DNA of 56,252 nt from assembly GCA_000729835.1 (NCBI GenBank), contig JFHB01000197.1:1-56252 (forward strand). Direction: 5' to 3'. Under the pieces are notes generated by a model that worked only from the letters and a program-made list of their open reading frames with translations, had not been told where the DNA came from and did no database searches. Each line of letters starts with the position of its first letter. The stretch's first letter is position 1. The position numbers were made by a program, and so were the translations under genes. This document shows, in pieces, positions 34,280 through 45,838 of this stretch. Source of the stretch: Atkinsonella hypoxylon. Lineage: Eukaryota; Ascomycota; Sordariomycetes; Hypocreales; Clavicipitaceae.

Positions 34280-35154
34280 TTATAAAGAAAAGAGTTAGTA
34301 GTAGGCTTCTGCTAGCTAATTTAGGGTTTTTTAGTAAGCTATATTACTCTTCTAATAACGCTAATACTTTTCTTTCTAATTTATAGAGTGTTTCTATAAA
34401 TATTTATTTATAATTTTAAAAGCATTAACTTTAAGCTTATCTTTAGCAATCTATTAGTTGTCTTTAGCAAAGAACTTTTTCTATTATATAAAGAATTCTA
34501 GATATAGCTTATTTAATCTACTGTAGAAACATTAGATTTAATAGGTATAAATTCGCTTAATTTCCTAATAGTTCTCTATACTAAACCCTTCTATTATAAT
34601 TAGCAGTAGCAGTTACTTTTCTTAGTTAAAAGGGTCTTTACTTTATCTTAGCTTCTAAAGGTAAGCTATTAATACTACTAGGTATATATATAAATCTAGT
34701 AGGAAATCTAGGTAAAACAACAATAAGCTTACTTTTATAAGAACCTTATATAGCTTTACTTATTAAGGAAACTATTTCTTTTTTAGCTTTTCTAGAAGTA
34801 TATATTCTTAGTGTAATTATAGGTAAACTATATCCCTTACTTTAATGTTAATAAGCTTATATTAAGTGTTATATTTAATCTTGCTTAAGGCATTTACTAT
34901 ACTAATAGCTGTTTCTACCTCTTGCTAGTATAGCTTCTAAAGTATAGCTATATTGCTTATATCTATTCTATTGCTAAGAACGTTATTTAATTAGATTAAA
35001 TTAACAATAGTAGCTAGTTAGAAACTATATATAAGTTTGTTAAAGGAAATCTCTATACTAGCTACTACTATATTGTTAAGTTAGTACTATAGTGCTAAAA
35101 GTATTGTAGTCTATAGCGTATTTAGATTTATAATTGTATAGTATTAAACAGTAA
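34280..35154 (-). pseudogene. G1 Pol C-terminal fragment, minus strand
   Basis: Counterpart of 27495-28370: the end of integrase and the chromodomain-like tail. It begins abruptly at 35154, where the Cop2-b LTR starts. The continuation of G1 Pol is not found on the other side of Cop2-b. Confidence 0.7.
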
Positions 35155-35847
35155 TATTGAAAATAATAGGGATTACAGGACTAGATATCTAAGAGGGTAG
35201 TGGTCTCTTAGATTTAGCACCTGTAATTGCTCCTAGCAATTATCACGTAGTGGAAGCAGCAGCGGCCTAAATTAAGCTGTAGTGTATAGTATAGATCACG
35301 TAGAGGCAACAGATAACTGTAATAGTGGTATCTTTATATTAAGAGCGCTATAACAAACAGTAAGGGTAGGATCTCGAATCTTTCCAGTCCCTTATAGACC
35401 TACTAACTATATCAGCGGGCTGTAGTCGCTAGAAGGGGCTTGTAGGCCACTTTATAATTTCCGCAAAAAGATTTACTATATAAAAACAAAAAAATCAACT
35501 TACAGCTATACAAACGAGATGCCTATATGCACAATTTAATAAATTCTACTAATAATAAGCAACCCTTATAAGTAACTCTATCCAACAATTATACTATTAA
35601 ATAGCCCTAATTCTTAGCTTTTAAATAGTATACTTCTTAAATTTCTACTATTGCTAGTTGTGGAGAAAATCGCAGTTAAAGTTAACTATAGGTTAGGCAA
35701 CTTTGCCTTAGTTAATTCTAGATGTTTTACATCTAGTAACAGCGATATCTCTACTAAAAATTAACGTAACAAGACCTAGTTAGGGTCACGTAATAGAGCA
35801 ATTAGTAGGCATAAAAATAGGCTATATAGGGTAGCTTATTTTTAACA
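35155..35847 (-). repeat. Cop2-b 3' LTR
   Basis: Reverse complement of the standard Cop2 LTR, beginning TATTGAAAATAATAGG on the + strand and ending TATTTTTAACA. The outer end is RIP-changed (TG to TA). Confidence 0.93.
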
Positions 35848-35858
35848 CTCCCTCTAGA

Positions 35859-38800
35859 AATGTAAGAAGTAACTAGTTCTATAAGCAACTTAGCGCCTTT
35901 AAGGATATCTAAGTTAGAATCAACTAACGAAATACAGTACTAATAACAGGACCAAATAATATAACTAATAACATAACTAATTCCAGCAATTCTAGGGTAG
36001 TTATAGTTGAATATAACTAGTTATTGTTGATTGTTTTTGTTGTTTTTCGATTTTTAACTGTTTTTTATTGCTTTTCGATTTTTTAAGTGTTTTTATTGCT
36101 TTTATAAGCTAGCTAGAAAGCTCTAGTAACTTAATAAATTGTTAATGCTTTTAAATAGCAAGAGGCTTAGTTAGGCTATCTACTGGCATCTAATTTGTAT
36201 TAATATAACTAACCTTAGCTATACCTTTACGAATCTTTTCTCTAATGTAGTTAAACTTTAAAAGGGTGTACTTAGTTCTACTATATAACGTTAGGTTGTA
36301 AGCAGTAACTATAGCGCCTTAATTATTATACCTAATAGGAATAGAAGGGGTTAAAGGTAGCTTTATCTCCTTAAAAAGGCCGTAGAGCCACTCTAATTCC
36401 CTAATAGCTTTAGATAATACATTAGATTCTGCTTCTAATGTAGAAAGAGCAATAGTACTAGCCTTCTTCGATTTCCAGCTAATAGGTCCACCAGCTAGCT
36501 TATATAGATAAGTATAGGTTGATTTAGAAGAGACTTTATCACCAGCAAAATCGCTATTGCAATAACTAAGGAGGGTCTTAAGTACTTCTTTACAACTAAT
36601 AGAACTATTAGAAGCTTTAGAAGAAGACCCTATAGGGTGTAGACTAGAACGCTTATAAATAATAGTAAAGCTTCTAGTACCACTTAAGTACCTTAGGAGG
36701 TGCTTAGAGGCGTTTAGGTGCTCTATATAGGGCTTAGCTAGGAAGGTTAATAGCCACTAAACGGAAAAAGCAATATTAGCCCTAGTTAGCAACATTAGGT
36801 ACATTATAGTGCCTATTATGCTCTAATAAAGCTTATAATTGGATTTTAAGAGAGGTTTTATAACTAGTTGCTTTAGAATTCCCGGCTATATAGGGATAGA
36901 AGCTAGCTTAGTATCTAGCATTTTGAATCTTTCTAGTGCTTCAAGGATGTATTAAGATTAGTGGATTTTAATAGACCTTTTAGACCTATTATAGGTGATT
37001 TACACACCTAGAAAGAATTCTGCTGGTCCTCTATCTTCTATTGGATAGGCTTAATTTAGTAGCTTTTTAAGCTTATTAATATATCGTAAATTAGGCCTAA
37101 TTAGAAGACAGTTATCTACATAAGTAGCAATATATGTAGATGTAGCTAGGTTATAAAAGACTGCTAGGTCTAATATAAGAGGTTTAAATCTATGCTTTTA
37201 AAGTAATTCTGTTAGAATTTACTGCTATTCTCTAGGACTTTACTTTAAACCATAGAGGGATTTTTCTAGCTTAATTACTTAGTCTTTAGAAGGCCTATAA
37301 TTACAGCTTTTTAGTAGCTTAGCTACTGATAGCAATGCTTGCTCTGCAAATTTAACGAATCTATCTAGGATTTCTATATAAATAGCTTCTTTTAGCTTGC
37401 TATTTAAAAACGCTCCTATAAAGTCGATTTACTCGACTTCCTAGTTATTAAAAGCTGCAAGAGCTAATAATATACGCTAGCTAGGAGGAATACTAGTTGC
37501 AGCAAAGGTCTTTAGGTAATCTTAACCTTCTATTTACATAAATCCCTTAGCAACAAGGCGGGCCTTATATTTTATAGGATTATTTTCTTTATCCTTTTTT
37601 AGCCTGTAAATAAGCTTATTCTTTAGAACTCTTCGGCCCTTAGGTACTTAGTCTTTCCCTATAAATTTAAAGGTTCTAGCAGCTAATAGCTGCTTAAATT
37701 CGCTATAGGTAGCTTCTATCTAATGCTGCTTAGCAGAGCTTTTTAGGGCTTACTTCTACGTATTAGGAAGTTTATCCTTATTACTATTAGAAGTAATAGC
37801 TGCTTTAGTCCTTGCCTTAAAATATATATCCTTAATTAAGGAAAATATATCTCTATCTAAATCTATAGCATTAGCATTAGCTTTAGCTTCTATAGGTTCT
37901 ATATTAGCCTAAGGGGCTTCTATAGATATAGGGGCTTTAGAGGCCTCTATAGCTTCTATAGGGTTGCTTAGTAGAAGAGCTTAATTTTCTACAGGTTCTA
38001 GTGGATGATTTAGCACATCTAGATAACTAGGATAAGGATACTTAGGAGTATAATTATCTTCTAATTGCTGCTAGTTATTAATTTCTCCCTCTAAAGGATT
38101 ATCCACTATAGAACCAATAGGAACCTTAGGGATGCCCTGTAAAATAGGACCTATTCCTTCTATAATTTTAACGAAGCTAGTCTTTATAACAGCTCGTTTA
38201 GAGGGGATGTATATTAGATATACATTAGAACCTAGTGTAGCTAAAAGTCTACTAGGAATAGTTCTTTTAGCTAGCTTCTGCAACCTAGATCTCTGTTCTA
38301 ATAGGATTAGAACTTCACAATAGAAGCCTATAGCTCTAATTTTAGAAAAATCAGGCTTATAGGTCTTAGAAGGCTCTAAATTAGCTAAATATAGCTGTTT
38401 AGAACTTAGTAGTTTAGTACTATTTGCAGTAGTATTAACTAAATCCACTATAGCAGAAAGGATGTAAGACTATAGATACAGAGGTAATTATAACCACTGT
38501 AGGGTAGCACGCAAACGGTCTAGAAGTACCCTTATAGCTCTCTCTATTAGCCTATTCTGTTTGTAAATATAGGGGCAAGAGGTGCTAAAGTAAATACCCT
38601 TAAAAGATAGCTAAGCTTACAACCTAGTATTAATTTCTATACTACTATTAAAATGAAGGTGTTTAGGGTAGCAGTTATACTGGTTCTTTAATTCCTTAAA
38701 GAAGCCTTTAATACAGCTATAGAGAGTAGAACCCTCTTTATTAGCTAGATTAAAAGACTACTTATACTGTGATTTTCTATTAATTAGAAAAAGAACTAAA

Positions 38801-41367
38801 GGCCTCTTATTGTGCAGTATAGGCTCTATTTTAACAGTATCTCCCTCTATAATATCTAAACATCTAGGGGGGTTAGGAATAGCATACTTACTAGGTCTTT
38901 TAACAGCTTTAGCTTAGTTATAAGCTAGGCAGTTAAAATCCTTTTCCTTGATTTTTGTAAAATTAGGAATACCTTTAGTAATAGAAGCAGTCTTCTTTAG
39001 TAAAGGGAGTTCTATATGCCCTAATCTAATGTGCTAAGTAGCAGCTAATTCTAGGAGCTTCTTATAGGAAGAAGAAGCTATAGGGTTACTAGAATTATTA
39101 TTAGAGCTAGCTTCCTGTTGCTCCCTATCTTGCTAGATCTCTTAAGAACTATAGGCCTTATTTAAGGGATCTAGACAGCTACTTCCTCTAATATCTAGCA
39201 ACTTAGGATTTAGACCTTCTAAATCCCTGTTATTAGAAGGAATCTAACTAGGAGCCCGTTTAGGAACTAGGGCTAATGGCTCTATAGCATCGTTATTAGT
39301 ATTATCTTCTTCTTTAAAATTAGATAATTCCTTAATTCGGCTATATTCCTCTGGATTAAAACTAGGCTATTAAGGGATTTAAACCTCTATAGGATAACTA
39401 GCATTATAACCGCTATTATAACTATTGCTAGCTAGAAATCCTATATAAGAGAGATTAGCGTGGTTTTTACACACTCTAGGGGTCTCTTGCCCCTTAAGCT
39501 GTAAGAAGAAACTATGCTTTTTAGGATTTAGAAGCCTACAGCAGCTTCTATTAGCTAGAAATAGCTAATTTCTAAGGAGAGTGCCCCCTATTAAATAGTG
39601 CTTTAGACCACTAATTAGGTTAGTATCTAAACCTAGGCAATATAGAGCATCCTTTAGAGCTAAAGGCCTATATTTAGCTGGATTTATACTAACTAGTACC
39701 TAGAATACAGCAGTTCCCTGTCCTTTAGGATAAATAGGACCTCCTCTAGTAGCAATAGGTGCGGTTTTACCCTTTTTTATAGGCTTAAAAGTCCTAAAAA
39801 ATGCCTTATTGTTAACTATATAATAGGTAGATCCTGTATCGTATAGTAAGGAGTTTTTAATTATTCCATTAGAATAGTTAAAAGAAGGGGTATTATTACT
39901 AGTAGTACTAGTATCACTAGTAGTGGATTCTGTATCTAAATCGTAAGAATTATCACTACTAGAACTACTAGATTCACTATTGGAATCTATAGTATCCTGG
40001 TTGCTAGTAGATAGGTTATAACAACCTATAGCAAAAGCAGCTTCTCTATCCTTATTCCTAGAGTTTTTATTACTTCTTCTTCGGCCCTTCTACTTCTTCT
40101 TATTCTTAGAGGCTTTATCTTAATCTTTTTCTTTAGAGGCATTAGAATTGTTAGAATTAGAATCGGAATTCTTCTTCTAATTAGGAGGATTCTTTCCTTT
40201 ATTAGCTTTATTATTATTAGAACTATTAGAATTAGAAGCTTTATAACTAAGAGCCTTAGATATAGAGGAGCTTTTATCTCTTTGTTCTTCTAATAAGTTA
40301 GCTATAAGGAACTGTAAATTTAGCATTTTTACAGATAAACCTTGTGCTCTAGCAGCTCTAATAGAATATTGCTGCCTTTTAGCCTAGCTAGAGAAGGTCT
40401 TCTTTAAAGCATTAATATAATAATTTACCTAGTCAATAGGATTAATAGCTACACTATAGAGCTGTAATCTAGCTAGTAAATTATTAAATTCAGCATTAAA
40501 GGCCTCTAAAGATCCCTTATAGTTCGAAAACAATAAGTTGTAATAACTAGTATATAGTGTACTACGTTGTATTTTAGCACTCTGCAAATACTGCCTAACT
40601 AGAACGTTATAGGCATCTACAGGGGACTTATGCTAGCTTATAGCAGCTTAAGGTCTAGATTAGCAACTATCTCTTATAATTATAAGGATAATAGCTTGCT
40701 CTAAATCTACTAATGTACTAGCTATACTAGGATTATTAATAAATTAAGGGAATCCTAGGGCCCTAAATTGAATAGTTAAAGCTTGCTTCTACTGTTTAAA
40801 ATTTTTAGGGCCTTTTAGCTTAGCAGCCTCTAGAATAGAGTGGACCTTCTTATTTAGCTCTTTTATAGTGCCTTCATTAAAAGTAGGCAGAAAAGTAGCA
40901 CTATTAGAACTAGAAGGTTCAGGGGCTTTAAAAGAGACTTTAGAAGCTCTTTTAGAAGTAATAGGATCTACTACCTTAGAGGGAGACCCAATAGAGAGAT
41001 TACCTATAGATGTAATTATAGTATCTAATTTACTTAGTAAATCAGCTATATTACCTTTATTTTAGCTTTATTTTGCTTCACTATACCTAATAAATCTATT
41101 TAGGGTCTCTTATTGCTTATCCATTTAAGCTTTTAGGTTAGCTTATACATTATAGACTTACACTACTCTTTTAGAAGCTAATCTAGCTTCTTTTAGAGCC
41201 TTCTTAGCTGTATAATCTTCTTCATTAGAAGAGGAATCTACTAGCTAAGGGGGGGACCTTACTGGACCAGGAAAGCTAGTTGCAGCAGCTAGATTAGCTG
41301 GTGTACTAGAACCACTACCCCTTTTAGGGCTTGTGCTCTTTCCCTTACCTATTCCTTTTGGTGCTAT
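35859..41367 (-). pseudogene. Cop2-b Gag-Pol, RIP-degraded
   Basis: Start codon ATA at 41365-41367, aligned with ATG 52463 of Cop2-c. Domain order is as in Cop2-a. The protease motif L-Y-D-T-G-S is intact at 39828-39845. The integrase zinc and core regions lie at about 38500-39060. An uninterrupted 125-codon stretch at 38071-38448 covers the end of the integrase region, where Cop2-a has its TRIM. RT is at about 36900-37630 and RNase H about 36160-36600. A CGA is kept near 39335 where both other copies have TGA. The C-terminal tail limit is uncertain. Inactive because of the start loss and many TAA/TAG. Confidence 0.88.
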
Positions 41368-42317
41368 TTTAAGGGTTTAAAAAGTAGCTAATTTAACGCT
41401 CTTTTATAGCTAATTATAGCTAAATTACAGTAGAAATAGTAGTAAATAACAGTAATAACCTCTACTAGATATTAATAGATTGCTCTATTATAGGCCTAGA
41501 AGTGCCCTATATCTTCAGAAATTATACTAAGATTTTTCTCTAATTTCTTTTGTAACAGGTATAATAGGCTCTAAAAGCTGCATTATATCGCAATCTATAT
41601 ACGCATACAATTTGTATAGCAGACTAGATTAACAAGCGGTTGTAAGGGGCATAAAACATAGGTTCTAGCTATTTTTAGCTAAAAAATTTAGGAGATTCTT
41701 CTCCAATTAGGTTCTAATAAATTAGTGGAGACCTAGGCACAGCTAATTTAGGGATATTAAGCTAATTCCTACTTTAAAATCCCAACCAGTGGGATTACTA
41801 CATAAATTAATTCTGCAACAAAAAACACAGGAATATCTAACGGCAACAAGAGCTGTTAGGTGTACACTACAAATTGTAGTATAGCTACTAACAGAGGTGC
41901 ATAGGGTGCACAATATACAAGATAACAGTACAACAACTAGCGATACAGTGCAGCGCTAAGCTTATTTCTTAATAGAAATAATTAATTAGGCAGTGCCTAA
42001 TAAAACGATTTATAGTGCGAATGTAATATATGCAGATGTATATATTTTGATGTTGCGCAACAATAGAACCTAGCTATTAAGAATAGCTTTAAAAGTGTGT
42101 ATACACAGGGTGCATAGAGTGCAGGAGGCACAGAGTAGGCAGAATAAAAACACTAGTATAGTAGCTAGCGATATATGTGCAGCAGGTATTAATAGCTTCC
42201 AGCAAGCTACTAATAGCAGCAATAGCTGCTAGCGCAGGTCTTAATATAGCTTCTAGTGGGTAATACAGTACACAATAGTAGATTTCAGCGGGCTAACAGC
42301 TTGCAGATAGGTCTTCT
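41368..42317 (-). other. Cop2-b leader
   Basis: Counterpart of 17737-18686, with the same tgttgcgcaaca palindrome near 42053. No gene recognised. Confidence 0.5.
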
Positions 42318-42329
42318 AGGCTTATAACC

Positions 42330-43024
42330 TATTGAAAATAATAGGGATTATAGAACTAGATATCTAAGAGGGTAGTGGTCTCTTAGATTTAGCACCTGTA
42401 ATTGCTTCTAGCAATTATTACATAGTAGAAGCAGCAGCAGCCTAAATTAAGCTGTAGTGTATAGTATAGATTATGTAGAGGCAGTAGATAACTATAATAA
42501 TAGTGGTATCTTATATTAAAAGCGCTGTAATAAACAAGTGAGAGTAGGATCTTAAATCTTTCTAGTCCCTTATAGACCCTCTAACTATATTAGTAGGCTG
42601 TAGTCGCTAGAAGGGGCTTATAGGCCACTTTATAATTTCCGCAAAAAGATTTACTATATAAAAACAAAAAAATCGACTTACAGCTATACAAACGAGATGC
42701 CTATGTGTACAATTTAACAAATTCCACTAATAATAAGCAACCCTTATAAGCAACCCTATCTAACAATTATACTATTAAATAGCCCTAATTCTTAGCTTTT
42801 AAATAGTATACTTCTTAAATTTCTACTATTGCTAGTTGTGGAGAAAATCGCAGTTAAAGTTAACTATAGGTTAGGCAACTTTGCCTTAGTTAAATCTAGA
42901 TGTTTACATCTAGTAACAACGATATCTCTACCAAAAATCAACGTAACAAGACCTAATGAGGGTCACGTGATAGAGCAACTAGTAGGCATAAAAATAGGCT
43001 ATACAGGGTAGCTTATTTTTAACA
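42330..43024 (-). repeat. Cop2-b 5' LTR
   Basis: 695 bp on the minus strand. One arm of the outer 3' hairpin has changed (ttatag) while its partner has not, so pairing is broken here, unlike in the copy at 17030. The + strand 60-residue frame 42829-43011 is the recurring shadow. Confidence 0.93.
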
Positions 43025-43059
43025 GCACCTTTAATTATTTAATTATAGCTAAAAAGCTT

Positions 43060-44050
43060 CCTTAAAACCGCAAGGATCTTGTAAATATACAGGATATTAT
43101 TAGCAGAAGAATCCCTTTTACTGCTCTCTCTTGTTAGGTTACTCTCTCTTAGAATAGTTAAATAGATATCTTTCCTTTAACAACGCTTATTAATACAGTA
43201 AGTCTTTTATAAAAAAGCTTTTAATTACACTTCTGTTCTCTTATTATACTAATAAACCTTACCTCCTTAGTATAAATTTACCTTTAAGCTTTAAGTCTAT
43301 AGAGGCAATAACATTAATGCTAGTAGATACTTAATATACACTAAAGTCGCTTTTTAATAGAGTTCTATACCTAATATACCTCTAAGAGCTATTAAATTCT
43401 TTTGCAATTAGAATCTTAAGGCTTAGTTTATTAATAGTACTGCAAGAGAAAGCTCTCTTTTGCGTAAGGTTGCGCTAGAATTAGACGTTAAGAACTTTAT
43501 CTTTATTCTAACTAAGATAGCTTATCCTTATAGATATTTCTATTATACACTTACTAATTATTAAGAGCACTATAAAGCCCTTTTAATCTTATTCTTTAGC
43601 AAAAAGAATAGTGCATTTTGCTCTTATTACACTAATATATATCTTTAAACAGTTACCTTATTTAGGAAATATATCTACTTTCTATTTTATAGCTGCACCT
43701 CTCTTAAGGATATTTATAGCAGCTTATGCAGCAATTACATCTAAAGTAGCTCTACTGCTGTAAGCTGTAAGTAGCAATTTACAAAAGGTTACAGTAACTA
43801 TAGCTAGATTTACTATAATGCTCCTTTTATAACGTTCTAGGGTAAAGACTAGGTAGATTAACTATTTATCCTTTTAAGGCTCTAGAAGGTCCTTTATAAA
43901 GATCTTTCTCCTTTTATAGTAGTTAATATTCCTTACTCTTTCCTCTAAATATTAGAACTACTAGAATTTTGCTAGAAGATTAAGTGTAAATTACTTAAGT
44001 TAAAAGATAAAAAAAAAACAGAAAAAGGGCAAAAGCTAGGCAGCCTCTCT
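43060..44050 (+). pseudogene. unrecognised + strand coding relic
   Basis: From about 43379 to 44050 a frame of some 224 codons is broken by about 14 stops, all TAA or TAG and none TGA, the signature of a RIP-mutated real gene. It continues upstream to about 43060 in another frame. Features include A-R-E-S-S-L-L-R-K-V, a Cys/Tyr/Ser-rich stretch (F-C-S-Y-Y-T-N then Y-S-C-T-S-L-K-D-I-Y-S-S) and a basic run K-L-K-D-K-K-K-T-E-K-G. It lies between Cop2-b and the 3' end of G2 and is opposite in strand to both. It could be an accessory ORF of an unseen element, a captured host gene or the remnant of a DNA transposon. I do not recognise the family. Confidence 0.4.
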
Positions 44051-45130
44051 AGTTAAAATAGAATAGAACTATACTTATTTTTAGCGGTTTTTAAAAACTT
44101 TTTATATATTCTATTTAATCTAGGTTTATAGTCTTAATTCTAATTAGCTTTAAATCTCTAAATAATCTTAATGTGCTATTATTAAATCTTAGTTAGTCTT
44201 AAATATATAAATAAATAAACTTAACCTCTCTTCTTCTTAAAGCTAAAGATATAGAGACTATAGTATTAGCTTTTGTAAAAGCTACAATAAGTTGTATATT
44301 CTAGTAAAGTTATAGGTAAATTACTAAGATTAAATAATATTATTAATCTCCTTATAGCTTCTACGCTCTTCTTTAGGTATTGCTAGTAGATAAACTTCTA
44401 TTATATACTTTAGATAATATTATAGTAAAAGGTCTACTTTAGCATTATTATCCTTAAAATCCTCTTTTTAGTATAGCTATAATATATAGTCCTTAGAAAC
44501 TATTTAATCTAATATATTATACTAGGCATTAGTAAGTTATAATTTATTAGTATCTTGCTTAAAGTTGCTAGTGTCTTTGCTATACTAAGCAGTATATTGT
44601 AGAGTATAGAGCTATTTATTAGCAGTAGAAGTCTACTATCCCTCTAGATTAAGCCTAAACTTCTTAATGTAATCCCTAGAAATAGTCTTATTAAGCACTA
44701 TACTATCTAGGGTCTCTAAACAGTAGGCGCTAGTAACTTTTGCTTAGCTGTATACTTTAAAAGGACTGTTCTATTATATTGCTAACTTCTTCTTTATTAA
44801 TATATCTATAACCCTTTATATATTATATATAAGAACTAGATCTTTTAGGACTAATTAATCTTTCTTCTTTTGCAATAATACCTCTTAGTTCTAGTTTGTT
44901 TAATTAGCTAAGCGTTACCTAAATATAAAGACTTTTGCGTAAGCCTTTTAGATATCTACTTCCTTTTGTTCTAGCATTTTAACTCTTACTTTAAAGAGAT
45001 CCTATATTATTGTAACTTCTAACTAATTAATTAACCTCTAAGTAGGAAATTTAACTTCTAAAGGAAGAATAGGCTTCTAACTATAAATTAGATAGAAAGT
45101 AGATTTACTGTGCAACACTTATATAGCTAT
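44050..45130 (-). pseudogene. G2 integrase C-terminal part and tail
   Basis: After the solo LTR the minus frame continues with core-end text, then L-V-L-K-D-L-V-L-I-Y (44830-44860) and S-P-F-K-V-Y-S-stop-A-K-V-T (near 44760). These are the small-barrel block found at the end of gypsy integrases (G-D-L-V-L-x-Y ... G-P-F-x-V). About 200 further codons rich in Leu, Gln and Lys follow with no recognised domain, down to about 44,050. Confidence 0.7.
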
Positions 45131-45135
45131 ATAGT

Positions 45136-45833
45136 CTTATTGAAAATAATAGGGATTACAGGACTAGATATCTAAGAGGGTAGTGGTCTCTTAGATTTAG
45201 CACCTGTAATTGCTCCTAGCAATTATCACGTAGTGGAAGCAGCAGCGGCCTAAATCAAGCTGTAGTGTATAGTATAGATTACGTAGAGGCAGTAGATAAC
45301 TATAATAATAGTGGTATCTTATATTAAGAGCGCTATAACGAACAAGTGAGAGTAGGATCTCGAATCTTTCCAGTCCCTTATAGACCCTCCAACTATATTA
45401 GCGGGCTGTAGTCGCTAGAAGGAGCTCGTAGGCTACTTTATAATTTCCGCAAAAAGATTTACTATATAAAAACAAAAAAATCGACTTACGGCTATATAAA
45501 CGAGACGCTTATGTGTATAATTTAACAAATTCCACTAATAATAAGTAACCCTTATAAGCAACTCTATCTAACAATTATACTATTAAATAGCCCTAATTCT
45601 TAGCTTTTAAATAGTATACCTCTTGAATTTCTACCATTGCTATTTGTGGAGAAAATCGCAGTTAAAGTTGACTATAGGTTAGGCAACTTTGCCTTAGTCG
45701 ATTCTAGATGTTTTGCATCTAGTAACAGCGATATCTCTACCAAAAATTAACGTAACAAGACTTAATGAGGGTCACGTGATAGAGCAACTAGTAGGCATAA
45801 AAATAGGCTATACAGGGTAGCTTATTTTTAACA
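45136..45833 (-). mobile_element. Cop2 solo LTR, 698 bp, in G2 integrase
   Basis: Minus orientation, TATTGAAAATAATAGG...GCTTATTTTTAACA on the + strand, flanked by agtct at 45131-45135 and 45834-45838. The integrase frame resumes on the far side. Confidence 0.93.
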
Positions 45834-45838
45834 AGTCT

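Larger units (their letters stand above)
31298..35154 (-). repeat. inverted copy of the G1 3' end (right arm of palindrome)
   Basis: Without the Cop2 solo LTR at 32577-33286 and one target duplication this is about 3,142 bp. It is the reverse complement of 27495-30642 (about 3,148 bp). The arms differ mostly by transitions, so each was RIP-mutated separately. It covers the integrase end, chromodomain-like tail, spacer and ORF3. At its inner end it abuts the LTR on the LTR's terminal (CCGTAACA) side, not the side where a normal element would join. At its outer end it is cut by Cop2-b. Confidence 0.85.
35155..43024 (-). mobile_element. Cop2-b: full-length Ty1/copia element, minus strand
   Basis: 7,870 bp: 5' LTR 42330-43024 (695 bp), 3' LTR 35155-35847 (693 bp), primer site ggttataagcct at 42318-42329 and polypurine tract ctccctct (35848-35855, read on minus). 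It lacks the TRIM. The flanking pentamers do not match (agtaa at 35150-35154, gcacc at 43025-43029). The left flank is G1 while the right flank is not, so one flank has probably been exchanged or deleted. It is the least damaged Cop2 copy at several motifs, including an intact protease D-T-G-S. Confidence 0.9.

Noticed and set aside
43024..43060. Continuation of the inverted G1 arm on the right side of Cop2-b
   Set aside because: A short AT-rich match (aattatttaatt) and a near-match agcac/agcaa to the target pentamer were seen, but similarity stops at once. Treated as chance.
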